Positions 34,078 to 42,313 of a stretch of DNA of 64,000 nt are shown here, in pieces. A program made the position numbers and the translations under genes. Position 1 is the first letter of the stretch; each line of letters starts with the position of its first letter. The notes below the pieces were generated by a model. The model saw nothing but the letters and a program-made list of their open reading frames with translations, searched no databases and was not told where the DNA came from. The stretch is from Pseudomonas jessenii (GTDB lineage: Bacteria; Pseudomonadota; Gammaproteobacteria; Pseudomonadales; Pseudomonadaceae): NCBI RefSeq assembly GCF_002236115.1, contig NZ_NIWT01000002.1:310001-374000 (forward strand). The letters run 5' to 3'.

Positions 34078-34704
34078 TTATCGGCTCAACAACGATGCAG
34101 CCCCCGCACCACTGAACAACCCCGCACTCACCCGATTGAACCAGCTCTGTCCCTTGCCGCTGCGCAGATACCGTGCCGCACCATGGGCGCCGAGGCCGTA
34201 GGCCAATTTGCACAACAGGTCGAGCACGGTCCAGGTCACGATCATCACCAGCAGTTGTGGGAGGAACGGCTGTTCGGCACTCAAGAACTGCGGCAGGAAA
34301 GCGGCGAAGAACAGGATGTCTTTCGGGTTGCTTGCGCCCAGCATGAACGCACGCCCGAACAGTGCGCGAAAGCGTGGCACCGGCGCGGCCTGTGGCACTT
34401 CAGCGCCATGGGAAGGCAGGCGCGATTGCTGCCAGCTCTGCCAGGCGAGGTAGAACAGGTAAAGGGCGCCAAGAATCTTCAGGGCACTGAACAGCTGTTC
34501 CGACGCCAGCAACAACGCCCCCAGACCCAGCGCCGAAGCACTCAGCAGACAGATCGATGCCGACACGCCGCCGAGAAAGGCCGGGTAAGAGCGGCGCAGG
34601 CCGTAATTCAGACTGTTGCTGATCATCAGCAACGACAGCGGCCCCGGGATCAGGATCACTATCAGCGCAGCGCCGCTGAACAGCAGCCAGGTTTCCAGAC
34701 TCAT
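34078..34704 (-). CDS. LysE/RhtB-family amino-acid exporter
   Basis: 208 aa from the ATG at 34704, which follows GGAGG at good spacing; the longer frame to 34758 is rejected. Five to six membrane helices. The family start SLETWLLFSGAALIVILIPGPLSLLM and ALFGRAFMLGASNPKDILFFAAFLPQF (about 125-150) are typical. It probably exports an amino acid or related metabolite. The substrate is unknown. It lies between hiuH and the NCS2 permease and is not obviously tied to purines. Confidence 0.88.
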   Translation of the reverse strand: MSLETWLLFSGAALIVILIPGPLSLLMISNSLNYGLRRSYPAFLGGVSASICLLSASALGLGALLLASEQLFSALKILGALYLFYLAWQSWQQSRLPSHGAEVPQAAPVPRFRALFGRAFMLGASNPKDILFFAAFLPQFLSAEQPFLPQLLVMIVTWTVLDLLCKLAYGLGAHGAARYLRSGKGQSWFNRVSAGLFSGAGAASLLSR

Positions 34705-34776
34705 CACTTTCCTCCATTTGCACAAAAGCCCCACCCGACGGGGTGAGGCTGTTTTCAAGCGTGTACCGCGTGTGGC

Positions 34777-36126
34777 TTACAAGAAGATGAACTTGGCGAT
34801 GAAGATCGCGCAGAGCACCCACAGGCTCACCGAAATTTCCTTGTACTTGCCGGTACCGGCCTTCATCGCCACGTAGGTGATGAAGCCCAGTGCGATGCCG
34901 TCGGCGACCGAGAAAGTCAGCGGCATCATGATGGCGGTGACAATCGCCGGAATGCTGTCGGTGGCTTCGTCCCATTCGATGTGGGCCATGCCGCCCATCA
35001 TCAGCATCGCTACATAAATCAGCGCGCCCGCGGTTGCATAGGCAGGAATCATCCCGGCCAGCGGTGCGAAGAACATGGCTGCAATAAATAGCACACCTAC
35101 GGTCACTGCGGTAAGACCAGTCCGACCACCCGCTGCAACACCGGCAGCACTTTCCACATAGCTGGTGACCGGAGGAACGCCGACTACCGCACCGAATACG
35201 CTGGAAGCACTGTCGGCTTTCATGGCGCGGGAGAGGTTTTCGATCCTGCCATCAGCGCCCACCAGGTTGGCACGCTGGGCAACGCCCATCAGGGTGCCTG
35301 CGGTGTCGAACATGTGCACGAAGAGGAAGGCCAGGACCACGCTGACCATGCTGATGTTGAATACACCCACAACGTTCATGGCCATCCAGGTCGGAGCCAG
35401 GCTCGGTGGGGCGGACATGATGCCCTCGTAGTGCACCAGCCCAAGGCCCCAACCGGCGAGGGTCACGGTGATGATGCTGATGAGGATCGCGCCGAACACC
35501 TTGTGATAGCTGAGGATGGCGATCATCAGGAAGCACACGGCGGCAAGCAGCGGACCGGGTTCGCGCAGGGAGCCGAGCTTGATCAGGGTCGCCGGGCTAT
35601 CGACGACGATACCTGCGGTTTTCAGGCCGATCAGCCCCAGGAACAGACCCACGCCGGCGCCCATGGCGAAGCGCAGGCTGACCGGGATGCTGTTGAGCAG
35701 CCATTCGCGGATCCGCGAGAAGGTCAGGATCATGAACAACACACCGGACACAAACACCGCGCCGAGGGCGGTTTCCCAGTTGTAGCCCATGGTGCCAACC
35801 ACGGTGTAGGTGAAGAAGGCGTTCAGCCCCATGCCTGGTGCCAGGCCGACCGGCCAGTTGGCGTACAGGCCCATCAACAGGCAACCGAGTGCCGCGGCGA
35901 TACAGGTGGCGACGAACGCCGCACCGTGATCGATCCCGGCGTCGGCCATGATGTTGGGGTTGACGAAAATGATGTAAGCCATGGTGATGAAGGTTGTCAG
36001 ACCGGCAATCAGCTCGGTCTTCACCGTGGTGCCGTGCAAGCTGAGTTTGAACAGACGTTCCAGCAAGCCATTGCGTAATGGCGGCGAGATTTCCAGCGTC
36101 GATGCTTCGGATTTGCGGCTTTCCAC
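34777..36126 (-). CDS. Guanine/hypoxanthine-type permease (AzgA-like NCS2)
   Basis: 449 aa with about 12 membrane segments. AzgA/GhxP-subfamily motifs: ELIAGLTTFITMAYIIFVNPNIM, VGLAPGMGLNAFFTYTVV, FLFVHMFDTAGTLMG and GVPPVTSYVESAAGVAAGGRTGLTAV. It imports hypoxanthine, guanine or adenine with protons, feeding the xanthine-urate route. A TTGTATACAA site lies 130 nt upstream. On the mRNA, AATAACAATAAAAC sits just before the start region and resembles a Crc/Hfq catabolite-repression target. Confidence 0.9.
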   Translation of the reverse strand: MESRKSEASTLEISPPLRNGLLERLFKLSLHGTTVKTELIAGLTTFITMAYIIFVNPNIMADAGIDHGAAFVATCIAAALGCLLMGLYANWPVGLAPGMGLNAFFTYTVVGTMGYNWETALGAVFVSGVLFMILTFSRIREWLLNSIPVSLRFAMGAGVGLFLGLIGLKTAGIVVDSPATLIKLGSLREPGPLLAAVCFLMIAILSYHKVFGAILISIITVTLAGWGLGLVHYEGIMSAPPSLAPTWMAMNVVGVFNISMVSVVLAFLFVHMFDTAGTLMGVAQRANLVGADGRIENLSRAMKADSASSVFGAVVGVPPVTSYVESAAGVAAGGRTGLTAVTVGVLFIAAMFFAPLAGMIPAYATAGALIYVAMLMMGGMAHIEWDEATDSIPAIVTAIMMPLTFSVADGIALGFITYVAMKAGTGKYKEISVSLWVLCAIFIAKFIFL

Positions 36127-36256
36127 AGCGAGTACTCCTCAAGAGTTTTATTGTTATTTCCAGGGCCGGATCCGAGAGGGGTGGCAGCGGCCCTTTGAGG
36201 TACTTGCGAATTTGTTGACCTCTTGGTCAGGAACTCGCACGAAGTGGATTATGCTT

Positions 36257-36266
36257 TTGTATACAA
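36257..36266. promoter_or_regulatory. TTGTATACAA operator, NCS2 permease side
   Basis: Perfect palindrome (extended TTTTGTATACAAAG) 130 nt upstream of the permease. A degenerate copy TTGTAGACGA lies at 36291-36300, 34 bp away. Confidence 0.6.
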
Positions 36267-36339
36267 AGAATGCAAATAATGTTTTTGATTTTGTAGACGA
36301 AAAGTTTGGCAATAGGGATATATCGCCTGTTCCGATGCC

Positions 36340-36404
36340 ATCGCGGGCAAGCTCGCTCCCACAGTTGATCGCATACCCCTGTAGGAGCGAGCCTGCTCGC
36401 GAAG
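36340..36404. repeat. Outward-facing REP doublet with mixed subtypes
   Basis: CATCGCGGGCAAGCTCGCTCCCACAG (TGTGGGAG type) is followed after about 15 bp by CTGTAGGAGCGAGCCTGCTCGCGA (TGTAGGAG type). It is the only mixed pair in the window. Confidence 0.85.
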
Positions 36405-36415
36405 GACTTTCGGGC

Positions 36416-36859
36416 TCAGGTTTTTTGTTGATTCTCCCCAAGCGCCAGATTCACCGCCAGCCAGCCATTCACCGCCGTCTCCCCAGCCTCGGCAAACACC
36501 CGCTCCAGCAATTTCACCTGCTCACGGCGCAACGACTGTTCGAAACGAGCGCCGTCATCGGTCAGTTCCAGCAACCGCTTACGCTTGTCCGACTCGGACG
36601 CGACGCTGTCCACCAGATGCATCTCGACCAACTGACGCAACGGCATGTTCAACGCCTGCTTGCTCACCCCGAGCAAGGCCAGCAACTCCTTGACGCTGAG
36701 GTTCGGATAGCGGGCGATGAAAAACACGATGCGCTGATGCACCCGACTCAGGCCGCGACGTTCGAGCATTTCATCGGCCTTGGCGGTGAAGGCCTGGTAG
36801 CCGAAGAAAAACGCTTCCATGGCTTGCTGCTGGGAAAGCGGGTTTTTAAGGTCAAGCAT
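36416..36859 (-). CDS. MarR-family transcriptional regulator
   Basis: 147 aa. The winged helix (about residues 35-105) reads LSVKELLALLGVSKQALNMPLRQLVEMHLVD followed by the wing SDKRKRLLELTDDG. N- and C-terminal helices form the dimer interface. It is divergent from the aminotransferase gene (82-nt gap), so it may control that gene and itself. It also lies just downstream of the purine-type operator at 36257, but a link to it is only conjecture. Confidence 0.88.
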   Translation of the reverse strand: MLDLKNPLSQQQAMEAFFFGYQAFTAKADEMLERRGLSRVHQRIVFFIARYPNLSVKELLALLGVSKQALNMPLRQLVEMHLVDSVASESDKRKRLLELTDDGARFEQSLRREQVKLLERVFAEAGETAVNGWLAVNLALGENQQKT

Positions 36860-36941
36860 ATTGACGTATCCGTTCGGGGAAGCGTAATTTCGGTCAACAA
36901 GTTTGACTCATTTTTCACATGCCTCGCTACCGGTGATCCCC

Positions 36942-38108
36942 ATGGCTTTTTCCGAACGTGTCTCACGCCTTAAAAGTTCTTTGATCCGTGAAATCCTCGC
37001 TGCGGCCCAACGTCCGCAGGTGATGTCGTTTGCCGGCGGCTTGCCGGCCGAAACCATGTTGCCGAAGGTCGAGTGGACCGAGATGCCGGTTTCCATGGGC
37101 CAATACGGCATGAGCGAGGGCGAACCGGCGTTGCGCGAAGCGCTGGCCGCCGAGGCGCGAGCGTTGGGAGTGCCATGTGAGGCAAGCCAGGTACTGGTGG
37201 TCAGCGGCTCACAGCAGACCCTCGACCTGGCCGCCAAGCTGTATATCGACAAGGGCACCGAAATCCTGCTCGAAGCGCCGACTTATCTGGCGGCATTGCA
37301 GATTTTCCAGCTGTTCGGCGCCGAATGCCTGACCGTGCCGCTGGAGGCTGACGGACCGAACTTGACGGCGCTACGTGCTCGCCTGGAACAACACCGCCCG
37401 GCTTTCATCTACCTGATCCCGACCTTCCAGAATCCATCGGCAGTGCGTTACAGCGAAGCCAAACGCAACGCGGTGGCGGCATTGCTCGATGAGTTTGGCG
37501 TGACGCTGATTGAGGACGAGCCTTATCGCGAGCTGACCTTCGACGGTGGCAGCGCCACGCCGATTGTCAGTCGCTTGAAGAAGGCCAGCTGGATCTATAC
37601 CGGGACCGTGTCGAAAACCCTGTTGCCGGGTTTGCGTGTCGGCTACTTGATCGCCAGCCCGGACCTGTATCCACATCTGTTGAAACTCAAGCAATCGGCG
37701 GATTTGCACACCAATCGGGTCGGCCAGTGGCAGGCGCTGCAATGGATCGGCACCGAGAAATATCAGCAACACCGTAGTGAGTTGCGCGATTTTTATCGGG
37801 GGCGTCGGGATGCGTTTCAGGCTGCGCTGGAAACGCACTTCTCCGATCTGGCGGACTGGAACGTGCCGCAGGGCGGGCTGTTCTTCTGGTTGAAACTCAA
37901 GCAGCCGCAAGACACCCGCACCTTGCTGAATGCCGCGCTGGCCAACGACGTGGCGTTCATGCCGGGGGAGCCGTTCTTCCCCGAGCCGGACAACCATCCG
38001 GGGTATCTGCGATTGAACTTCAGCCACATTGATCCGGCGCGGCTGGATGAGGGGCTCAAGCGGTTGGCGGCGGTGGTGCGTGCTGCCCAGGCCGCAAAAG
38101 CAGCCTAG
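36942..38108 (+). CDS. PLP-dependent aminotransferase, class I/II (2-aminoadipate transaminase-like)
   Basis: 388 aa from the ATG at 36942; the longer frame to 36903 lacks a ribosome-binding site. Fold type I transaminase with SFAGGLPAETMLP (N-terminal substrate loop), VVSGSQQTLDLAAKLYIDKG, FQNPSAVRYS, LIEDEPYRELTFDG (PLP-pyridine Asp) and TVSKTLLPGLRVGYL (Schiff-base Lys about 230). It is closest in style to the LysN/kynurenine-aminoadipate group; the amino donor is unknown. It ends with a strong terminator. Confidence 0.9.
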   Translation: MAFSERVSRLKSSLIREILAAAQRPQVMSFAGGLPAETMLPKVEWTEMPVSMGQYGMSEGEPALREALAAEARALGVPCEASQVLVVSGSQQTLDLAAKLYIDKGTEILLEAPTYLAALQIFQLFGAECLTVPLEADGPNLTALRARLEQHRPAFIYLIPTFQNPSAVRYSEAKRNAVAALLDEFGVTLIEDEPYRELTFDGGSATPIVSRLKKASWIYTGTVSKTLLPGLRVGYLIASPDLYPHLLKLKQSADLHTNRVGQWQALQWIGTEKYQQHRSELRDFYRGRRDAFQAALETHFSDLADWNVPQGGLFFWLKLKQPQDTRTLLNAALANDVAFMPGEPFFPEPDNHPGYLRLNFSHIDPARLDEGLKRLAAVVRAAQAAKAA

Positions 38109-38112
38109 AAAC

Positions 38113-38144
38113 AAATAAACCGGCCAATGGGCCGGTTTATTTTT
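38113..38144 (+). terminator. Intrinsic terminator of the aminotransferase gene
   Basis: A 13-bp perfect stem AAATAAACCGGCC/GGCCGGTTTATTT with loop AATG, ending in Ts. The A-rich left arm makes it work on either strand. Confidence 0.92.
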
Positions 38145-38172
38145 GTCTGAAATTTATGGTGCCTGTGCCGAC

Positions 38173-38236
38173 CTCATCGCGAGCAAGCTCGCTCCCACAG
38201 ACAAGTCCACTGTGGGAGCGAGCTTGCTCGCGATGG
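38173..38236. repeat. Outward-facing REP doublet, TGTGGGAG subtype
   Basis: CATCGCGAGCAAGCTCGCTCCCACAG, a 10-bp spacer, then CTGTGGGAGCGAGCTTGCTCGCGATG. It lies between convergent genes. Confidence 0.9.
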
Positions 38237-38260
38237 GGGCATCAGCCCCGCCCAAATTTT

Positions 38261-38632
38261 TCAGGCTGCCGCAAAACGCTTGTCCAGATAATCAATGATC
38301 ATCTTGGACTCATACATCCAGGTGGTCTGGCCATTCTCTTCAATGCGCAGGCACGGCACCTTGATCTTGCCGCCTTGCTCCAGCAAGGTCTGGCGATCCT
38401 GTTCGTTGTTCTTCGCGTCGCGAAGGGCCACCGGCACATTCAGGCGGCGCAGGGTACGGCGAGTCTTCACGCAGAACGGGCAGGCGTGGAATTGATACAG
38501 CGTCAGGCCCTTGGCAGCCGAATTGACCTGTGCCTGAACTTCCGCCGGGCGCTGCTTCTTGCCTGGGCGGGTGATGAAGTCGATGAAGATGATCAGTTGG
38601 CCAAGGCCGACACGAAGCGCTTTTACGAACAC
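38261..38632 (-). CDS. Glutaredoxin-like/GST N-terminal domain protein with membrane-proximal N-terminus
   Basis: 123 aa from the GTG at 38632, preceded by GTGAGG at 8 nt; a TTG at 38653 gives a longer but poorer start. Residues 5-20 are hydrophobic (VGLGQLIIFIDFI) and may sit on the membrane. Residues 45-120 form a thioredoxin-fold domain with FHACPFCVKTRRTL (CPFC redox motif) and KVPCLRI (cis-Pro). It is probably a thiol-disulfide or glutathione-linked redox protein. Its substrate is unknown. Confidence 0.85.
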   Translation of the reverse strand: MFVKALRVGLGQLIIFIDFITRPGKKQRPAEVQAQVNSAAKGLTLYQFHACPFCVKTRRTLRRLNVPVALRDAKNNEQDRQTLLEQGGKIKVPCLRIEENGQTTWMYESKMIIDYLDKRFAAA

Positions 38633-38693
38633 GTTGAAAGCCTCACGGTGCAAACGAATAAGGGCGCGCAGCTTACCTGATTTTTTGCGGGCG

Positions 38694-38722
38694 AAAAAAA
38701 ACCGGCGATGAACGCCGGTTTT
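38694..38722 (-). terminator. Intrinsic terminator of folE
   Basis: ACCGGCG (38701-38707) pairs with CGCCGGT (38713-38719). On the minus strand it is followed by seven Ts (38700-38694). Confidence 0.88.
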
Positions 38723-38736
38723 CTTCGTGCCGCAAA

Positions 38737-39282
38737 TTACTTGATGAGGCTGAGGAATTCGCTGCGGGTGGCGGCGTTCTCGCGGAACTCACCGAGCATC
38801 ACCGAGGTGATCATCGTCGAATTCTGCTTTTCCACACCGCGCATCATCATGCACATGTGCTTGGCCTCGATCACCACCGCAACGCCCAGGGCGCCGGTAA
38901 CCTGCTGGACCGCATCAGCGATCTGGCGGCTGAGGTTTTCCTGGATCTGCAGGCGGCGGGCGTACATGTCGACGATCCGCGCGACTTTCGACAGGCCCAG
39001 GACCTTGCCGCTCGGGATGTAGGCGACGTGAGCCTTGCCGATGAACGGCAGCAAGTGGTGTTCGCACAACGAGTACAACTCGATGTCCTTGACCAGCACC
39101 ATTTCGCTGTTGTCGGAGCTGAACAGGGCACCGTTGGTGACCTCTTCCAGTGTCTGTTCATAGCCGCGGCAGAGGTACTGCATGGCTTTGGCGGCACGTT
39201 TTGGCGTGTCGAGCAGGCCTTCGCGGGAAACGTCCTCGCCGAGCTGGCCGAGGATCGCCGTGTAATTCTGTTCCAGGGACAT
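38737..39282 (-). CDS. folE: GTP cyclohydrolase I
   Basis: 181 aa. FolE signatures: [27 protein letters not shown] (zinc Cys/His), [24 protein letters not shown] and [17 protein letters not shown]. It makes dihydroneopterin triphosphate from GTP for folate synthesis. It appears to be a single-gene unit with its own terminator. Pseudomonads usually carry more than one folE copy, so this may be the second one. Confidence 0.95.
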   Translation of the reverse strand: MSLEQNYTAILGQLGEDVSREGLLDTPKRAAKAMQYLCRGYEQTLEEVTNGALFSSDNSEMVLVKDIELYSLCEHHLLPFIGKAHVAYIPSGKVLGLSKVARIVDMYARRLQIQENLSRQIADAVQQVTGALGVAVVIEAKHMCMMMRGVEKQNSTMITSVMLGEFRENAATRSEFLSLIK

Positions 39283-39359
39283 GAAACTACCTGTGGGATT
39301 TTACGCAAAGGGCAAGGGTACGGTGACGGACACGACGCTGCAAGCGTGACGCGTCAGCT

Positions 39360-39917
39360 TTACTCGTCACGACCTTCCATCATGGTGCGTTTGAGCATCA
39401 CATAAACCGCGCCAGCACCACCATGTTTCGCCTGGCACGAGGTGAAGCCGAGTACCTGTGGATGCTGGCGCAGCCAGGTGTTGACGTGGCTTTTGATCAT
39501 CGGCCGCTTGCCGTCCAGGCGAACAGCCTTGCCATGGGTGACGCGCACGCAGCGGATTTCGAATTTGGTGGCTTCAGCCAAAAATGCCCAGAGGGTTTCC
39601 CTGGCCTTTTCCACGCTCATGCCGTGCAGGTCGAGGCTGCCTTCGAAAGGAATCTGCCCGACCTTGAGCTTGCGCATCTGGCTTTCCTGCACGCCATCGC
39701 GGGCCCACATCAGCTCGTCTTCAGGGCCGACGTCGATGACGAACTGATCGGACAGCCCGTCGACGGTGGTGGATTCGGTGCGCACGGTGGCCGCTTGACG
39801 CAGCTTGGCAATCTGCGCGCGGTCAGCCTTGGGTTTGCCGGTTTCGGCGCGATCGTGCTTGATCGGCTTGACGCCTTGGATCGCGCTTTTGAACAGGGAA
39901 AAATCGTCGTCTTGCAT
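39360..39917 (-). CDS. Smr-domain (MutS2-like) endonuclease-type protein
   Basis: 185 aa. The N-terminal 85 residues are charged and low in structure. The Smr domain (about 90-178) has LDLHGMSVEKARETL (LDLHG), RCVRVTHGKAV (THGK) and KHGGAGAVYVMLKR. It resembles stand-alone Smr proteins such as E. coli YdaL or SmrB, which nick DNA or cleave mRNA at collided ribosomes. Which role applies here cannot be told from sequence. Confidence 0.88.
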   Translation of the reverse strand: MQDDDFSLFKSAIQGVKPIKHDRAETGKPKADRAQIAKLRQAATVRTESTTVDGLSDQFVIDVGPEDELMWARDGVQESQMRKLKVGQIPFEGSLDLHGMSVEKARETLWAFLAEATKFEIRCVRVTHGKAVRLDGKRPMIKSHVNTWLRQHPQVLGFTSCQAKHGGAGAVYVMLKRTMMEGRDE

Positions 39918-39995
39918 GTCAGCCTCCGCGAAGGGCGGCCAGTTTACCCAACTCGAAGCGAATCGGGCGCGACAAAAACGCGCGCGATGCCAGGC

Positions 39996-40316
39996 TCAGT
40001 CGTGTTTTTTCATCAGGTGCGGGGACATGGCCAGCTCCCGCGACTGCCGCGAGCGACGACGGCAACGGCGCCATAGCCAGACACCGAGGTACAGCACGAA
40101 CAGGCCGATGGCCAGGATCACGGCAGCACCGGTGCGGCTTGTGTTCAATTCACCCAGGGCGGGTGCGTGGCCGAGCAGGCTGGCGGCACCGGCCATGGCC
40201 AGCAACACGCCGCACATCGCCAGCAACGCCGCGAACGTCGCGCCGATTCGAAAACGCCAGTTGCTTTGGCCTTTGGGCCGCAAGCGGCGAGCGTCAAAAC
40301 CATCGGATAACTTCAT
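39996..40316 (-). CDS. Small two-helix membrane protein, hypothetical
   Basis: 106 aa from the ATG at 40316, after AGGAAGG. Hydrophobic helices at about residues 25-48 and 62-82 are separated by LGHAPALGELNTSRTG. The C-terminal tail is strongly basic (WRRCRRRSRQSRELA) and presumably cytoplasmic. No known domain is recognised. It lies downstream of the cysteine-hydrolase-like gene on the same strand. Confidence 0.65.
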   Translation of the reverse strand: MKLSDGFDARRLRPKGQSNWRFRIGATFAALLAMCGVLLAMAGAASLLGHAPALGELNTSRTGAAVILAIGLFVLYLGVWLWRRCRRRSRQSRELAMSPHLMKKHD

Positions 40317-40447
40317 TCCGACCTTCCTCAATGGGTATCGGCCCTTCGACCGGGAGTTGACCGGGATGTTCCTGAGGCTAAGACAATTACGGCAAATGGG
40401 AGGCTTTTGCGGATGAGCGGCGTTCCAGGCCGCTCATTGAGCGTCGA

Positions 40448-41038
40448 TCAGATCAGTTCACGGGTCAGCGCGAGGGTGGCGAAGTTGTCGCCCATGATCG
40501 CCATTTCCGTCTGATGGACGTGTGCGGCACTGAGCACGCCGCCCTTGTAAGGCAGGTCGCGGGTGGCGCAGGCGTCTTCCACCAGGGTGCAGCGGAAGCC
40601 CAGGTTCTTGGCGGCACGTACCGTGGTGCTGACGCTGGAGTGGCTCATGAAACCGCAGACGATCAGGTCAAGGGCGCCGAGGTCTTCCAGGCGTTGTGCC
40701 AGTTCGGTGCCGTGAAAAGCGCTTGGCAACAATTTGCCGATGACGGTTTCATCGCTCTGCGGCTCCAGGCCCGGAATGAACTCTCCACCTACGCCCTGTG
40801 GGTTGAACAGCCCGCCGAGGGTACCGAGGTGGCGGACATGCACGATCGGCCGGCCGGCGGCGCGGGCAGCGGCGAGCAGTTGCTTGATGTTCGCGACAGC
40901 TTCATCCATGCCGCTCAGGGCCAGTGGGCCACTGAGGTATTCTTTCTGGGCATCGATGATGACCAGGGTGGCATGGCTCAGATTGGCCGCTGCATAACCG
41001 CGGCCGCTGAGTTGAAACATCGTTTTTGGAACAGACAT
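40448..41038 (-). CDS. Isochorismatase-like hydrolase lacking the usual catalytic cysteine
   Basis: 196 aa from the ATG at 41038, after AAGGAGC. Isochorismatase fold: LVIIDAQKEY (Asp about 28), IGKLLPSAFHGTEL (Lys about 105) and LIVCGFMSHSSVSTTVRAA (about 128-146). In most family members the residue before the final Val of that block is the nucleophile Cys; here it is Ser. Amidase activity is therefore doubtful, but a vinyl-ether (isochorismatase) type reaction, which does not need the Cys, remains possible. The substrate is unknown. Confidence 0.82.
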   Translation of the reverse strand: MSVPKTMFQLSGRGYAAANLSHATLVIIDAQKEYLSGPLALSGMDEAVANIKQLLAAARAAGRPIVHVRHLGTLGGLFNPQGVGGEFIPGLEPQSDETVIGKLLPSAFHGTELAQRLEDLGALDLIVCGFMSHSSVSTTVRAAKNLGFRCTLVEDACATRDLPYKGGVLSAAHVHQTEMAIMGDNFATLALTRELI

Positions 41039-41276
41039 TCTGGGGCTCCTTGGAGTGGGGCTTTTGCGCCATTGTCCTCTGGCTGAGCGGTTCTGTGAAT
41101 CGCTACGATCGTAGGTGCCGTCGTTGCTGGCCTGTAGCCTTGTCAATAGTCACGTTTTGTTCAATAGCCTAGCGAAAAAATGGATAACTCCTACATTTGA
41201 ATCGGTAGTTTCCCGCGTCGTCGTGAAGTCGTTTGACTGGTAGAATCCCCCGTCGATTTTTCTGGAGTTTGCCGTC

Positions 41277-42185
41277 GTGATCACTTCCCGCCTTCGTACC
41301 CTGCGTGACCATATCCGTTGGGCCGTCAGCCGCTTCCATGGGGAGGATCTTTTTTTCGGCCATGGCACTGACAACGCCTGGGACGAAGCCCGGCAATTGG
41401 TGTTGGGCGCGTTGCACCTGCCGTGGGAAATATCCGACAGCTACCTCGACTGCAACCTGGAAGAAGACGAAGTGGTTCACCTGCAGCTTTTGCTCAAGCG
41501 CCGCATCGAAGATCGGGTGCCTACCGCGTATCTGCTGGGCGAGGCCTGGTTCTGTGGCATGTCGTTCATCGTCGATGAGCGTGTGCTGATCCCGCGCTCC
41601 CCCATCGGCGAGTTGATCGAAAACCGTTTTACTCCGTGGCTGGCTACCGAGCCGGCGCGGATTCTCGACCTGTGCACCGGTTCCGGTTGCATCGGCATCG
41701 CCTGCGCCTACGAGTTCCAGCATGCCGAGGTGGTGTTGGCGGACCTGTCGTTCGAAGCGCTGGAAGTGGCCAATCAGAACATCGAGCGCCATGGTGTCGA
41801 TGAGCGTGTGTACACGGTGCAGGGCGACGGTTTCGAGGGCTTGCCGGGTCAACGTTTCGACCTGATCGTGTCGAACCCGCCCTACGTCGATGCGGAAGAT
41901 TTCGCCGACATGCCGGACGAATACCAGCACGAACCGGAACTGGGCCTGGCCTGCGGTGATGATGGTTTGAACCTGGTGCGGCGCATGCTTGCCGAGGCGG
42001 CGGATCATCTGACCGAGAAGGGCTTGCTGATTGTCGAAGTGGGCAACAGCCAGGTGCACGTCGAGGCGTTGTACCCGGAAGTCGACTTCGCCTGGCTGGA
42101 GTTCGAGCGTGGCGGCCATGGTGTGTTCATGCTCAGCGCGCAGCAGTGTCGTGAGCATCAGGCGTTGTTCGCTTCTCGCGTCTGA
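41277..42185 (+). CDS. prmB: Ribosomal protein L3 glutamine N5-methyltransferase
   Basis: 302 aa with a GTG start after TGGAG. The N-terminal helical domain (residues 1-110) precedes a Rossmann methyltransferase fold: [20 protein letters not shown] (SAM site), [13 protein letters not shown] and [14 protein letters not shown] (NPPY substrate-Gln motif). It methylates a Gln of ribosomal protein L3 during 50S assembly. A REPIN starts 4 nt after its stop. Confidence 0.95.
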   Translation: MITSRLRTLRDHIRWAVSRFHGEDLFFGHGTDNAWDEARQLVLGALHLPWEISDSYLDCNLEEDEVVHLQLLLKRRIEDRVPTAYLLGEAWFCGMSFIVDERVLIPRSPIGELIENRFTPWLATEPARILDLCTGSGCIGIACAYEFQHAEVVLADLSFEALEVANQNIERHGVDERVYTVQGDGFEGLPGQRFDLIVSNPPYVDAEDFADMPDEYQHEPELGLACGDDGLNLVRRMLAEAADHLTEKGLLIVEVGNSQVHVEALYPEVDFAWLEFERGGHGVFMLSAQQCREHQALFASRV

Positions 42186-42188
42186 CCT

Positions 42189-42289
42189 TGTAGGAGCGAG
42201 CTCGCTCGCGATGGACGTAAGGGCGACGTGTTTATTCAGAATACACGCGTCATCGTTAACGTCCATCGCGAGCAAGCTCGCTCCTACAA
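42189..42289. repeat. REPIN, TGTAGGAG subtype
   Basis: TGTAGGAGCGAGCTCGCTCGCGAT and inverted ATCGCGAGCAAGCTCGCTCCTACA enclose about 50 bp with ACACGCGTCATCGTTAACGTCC. Confidence 0.9.
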
Positions 42290-42313
42290 TGAATGCGCCG
42301 CGGTCTCAAGCCT

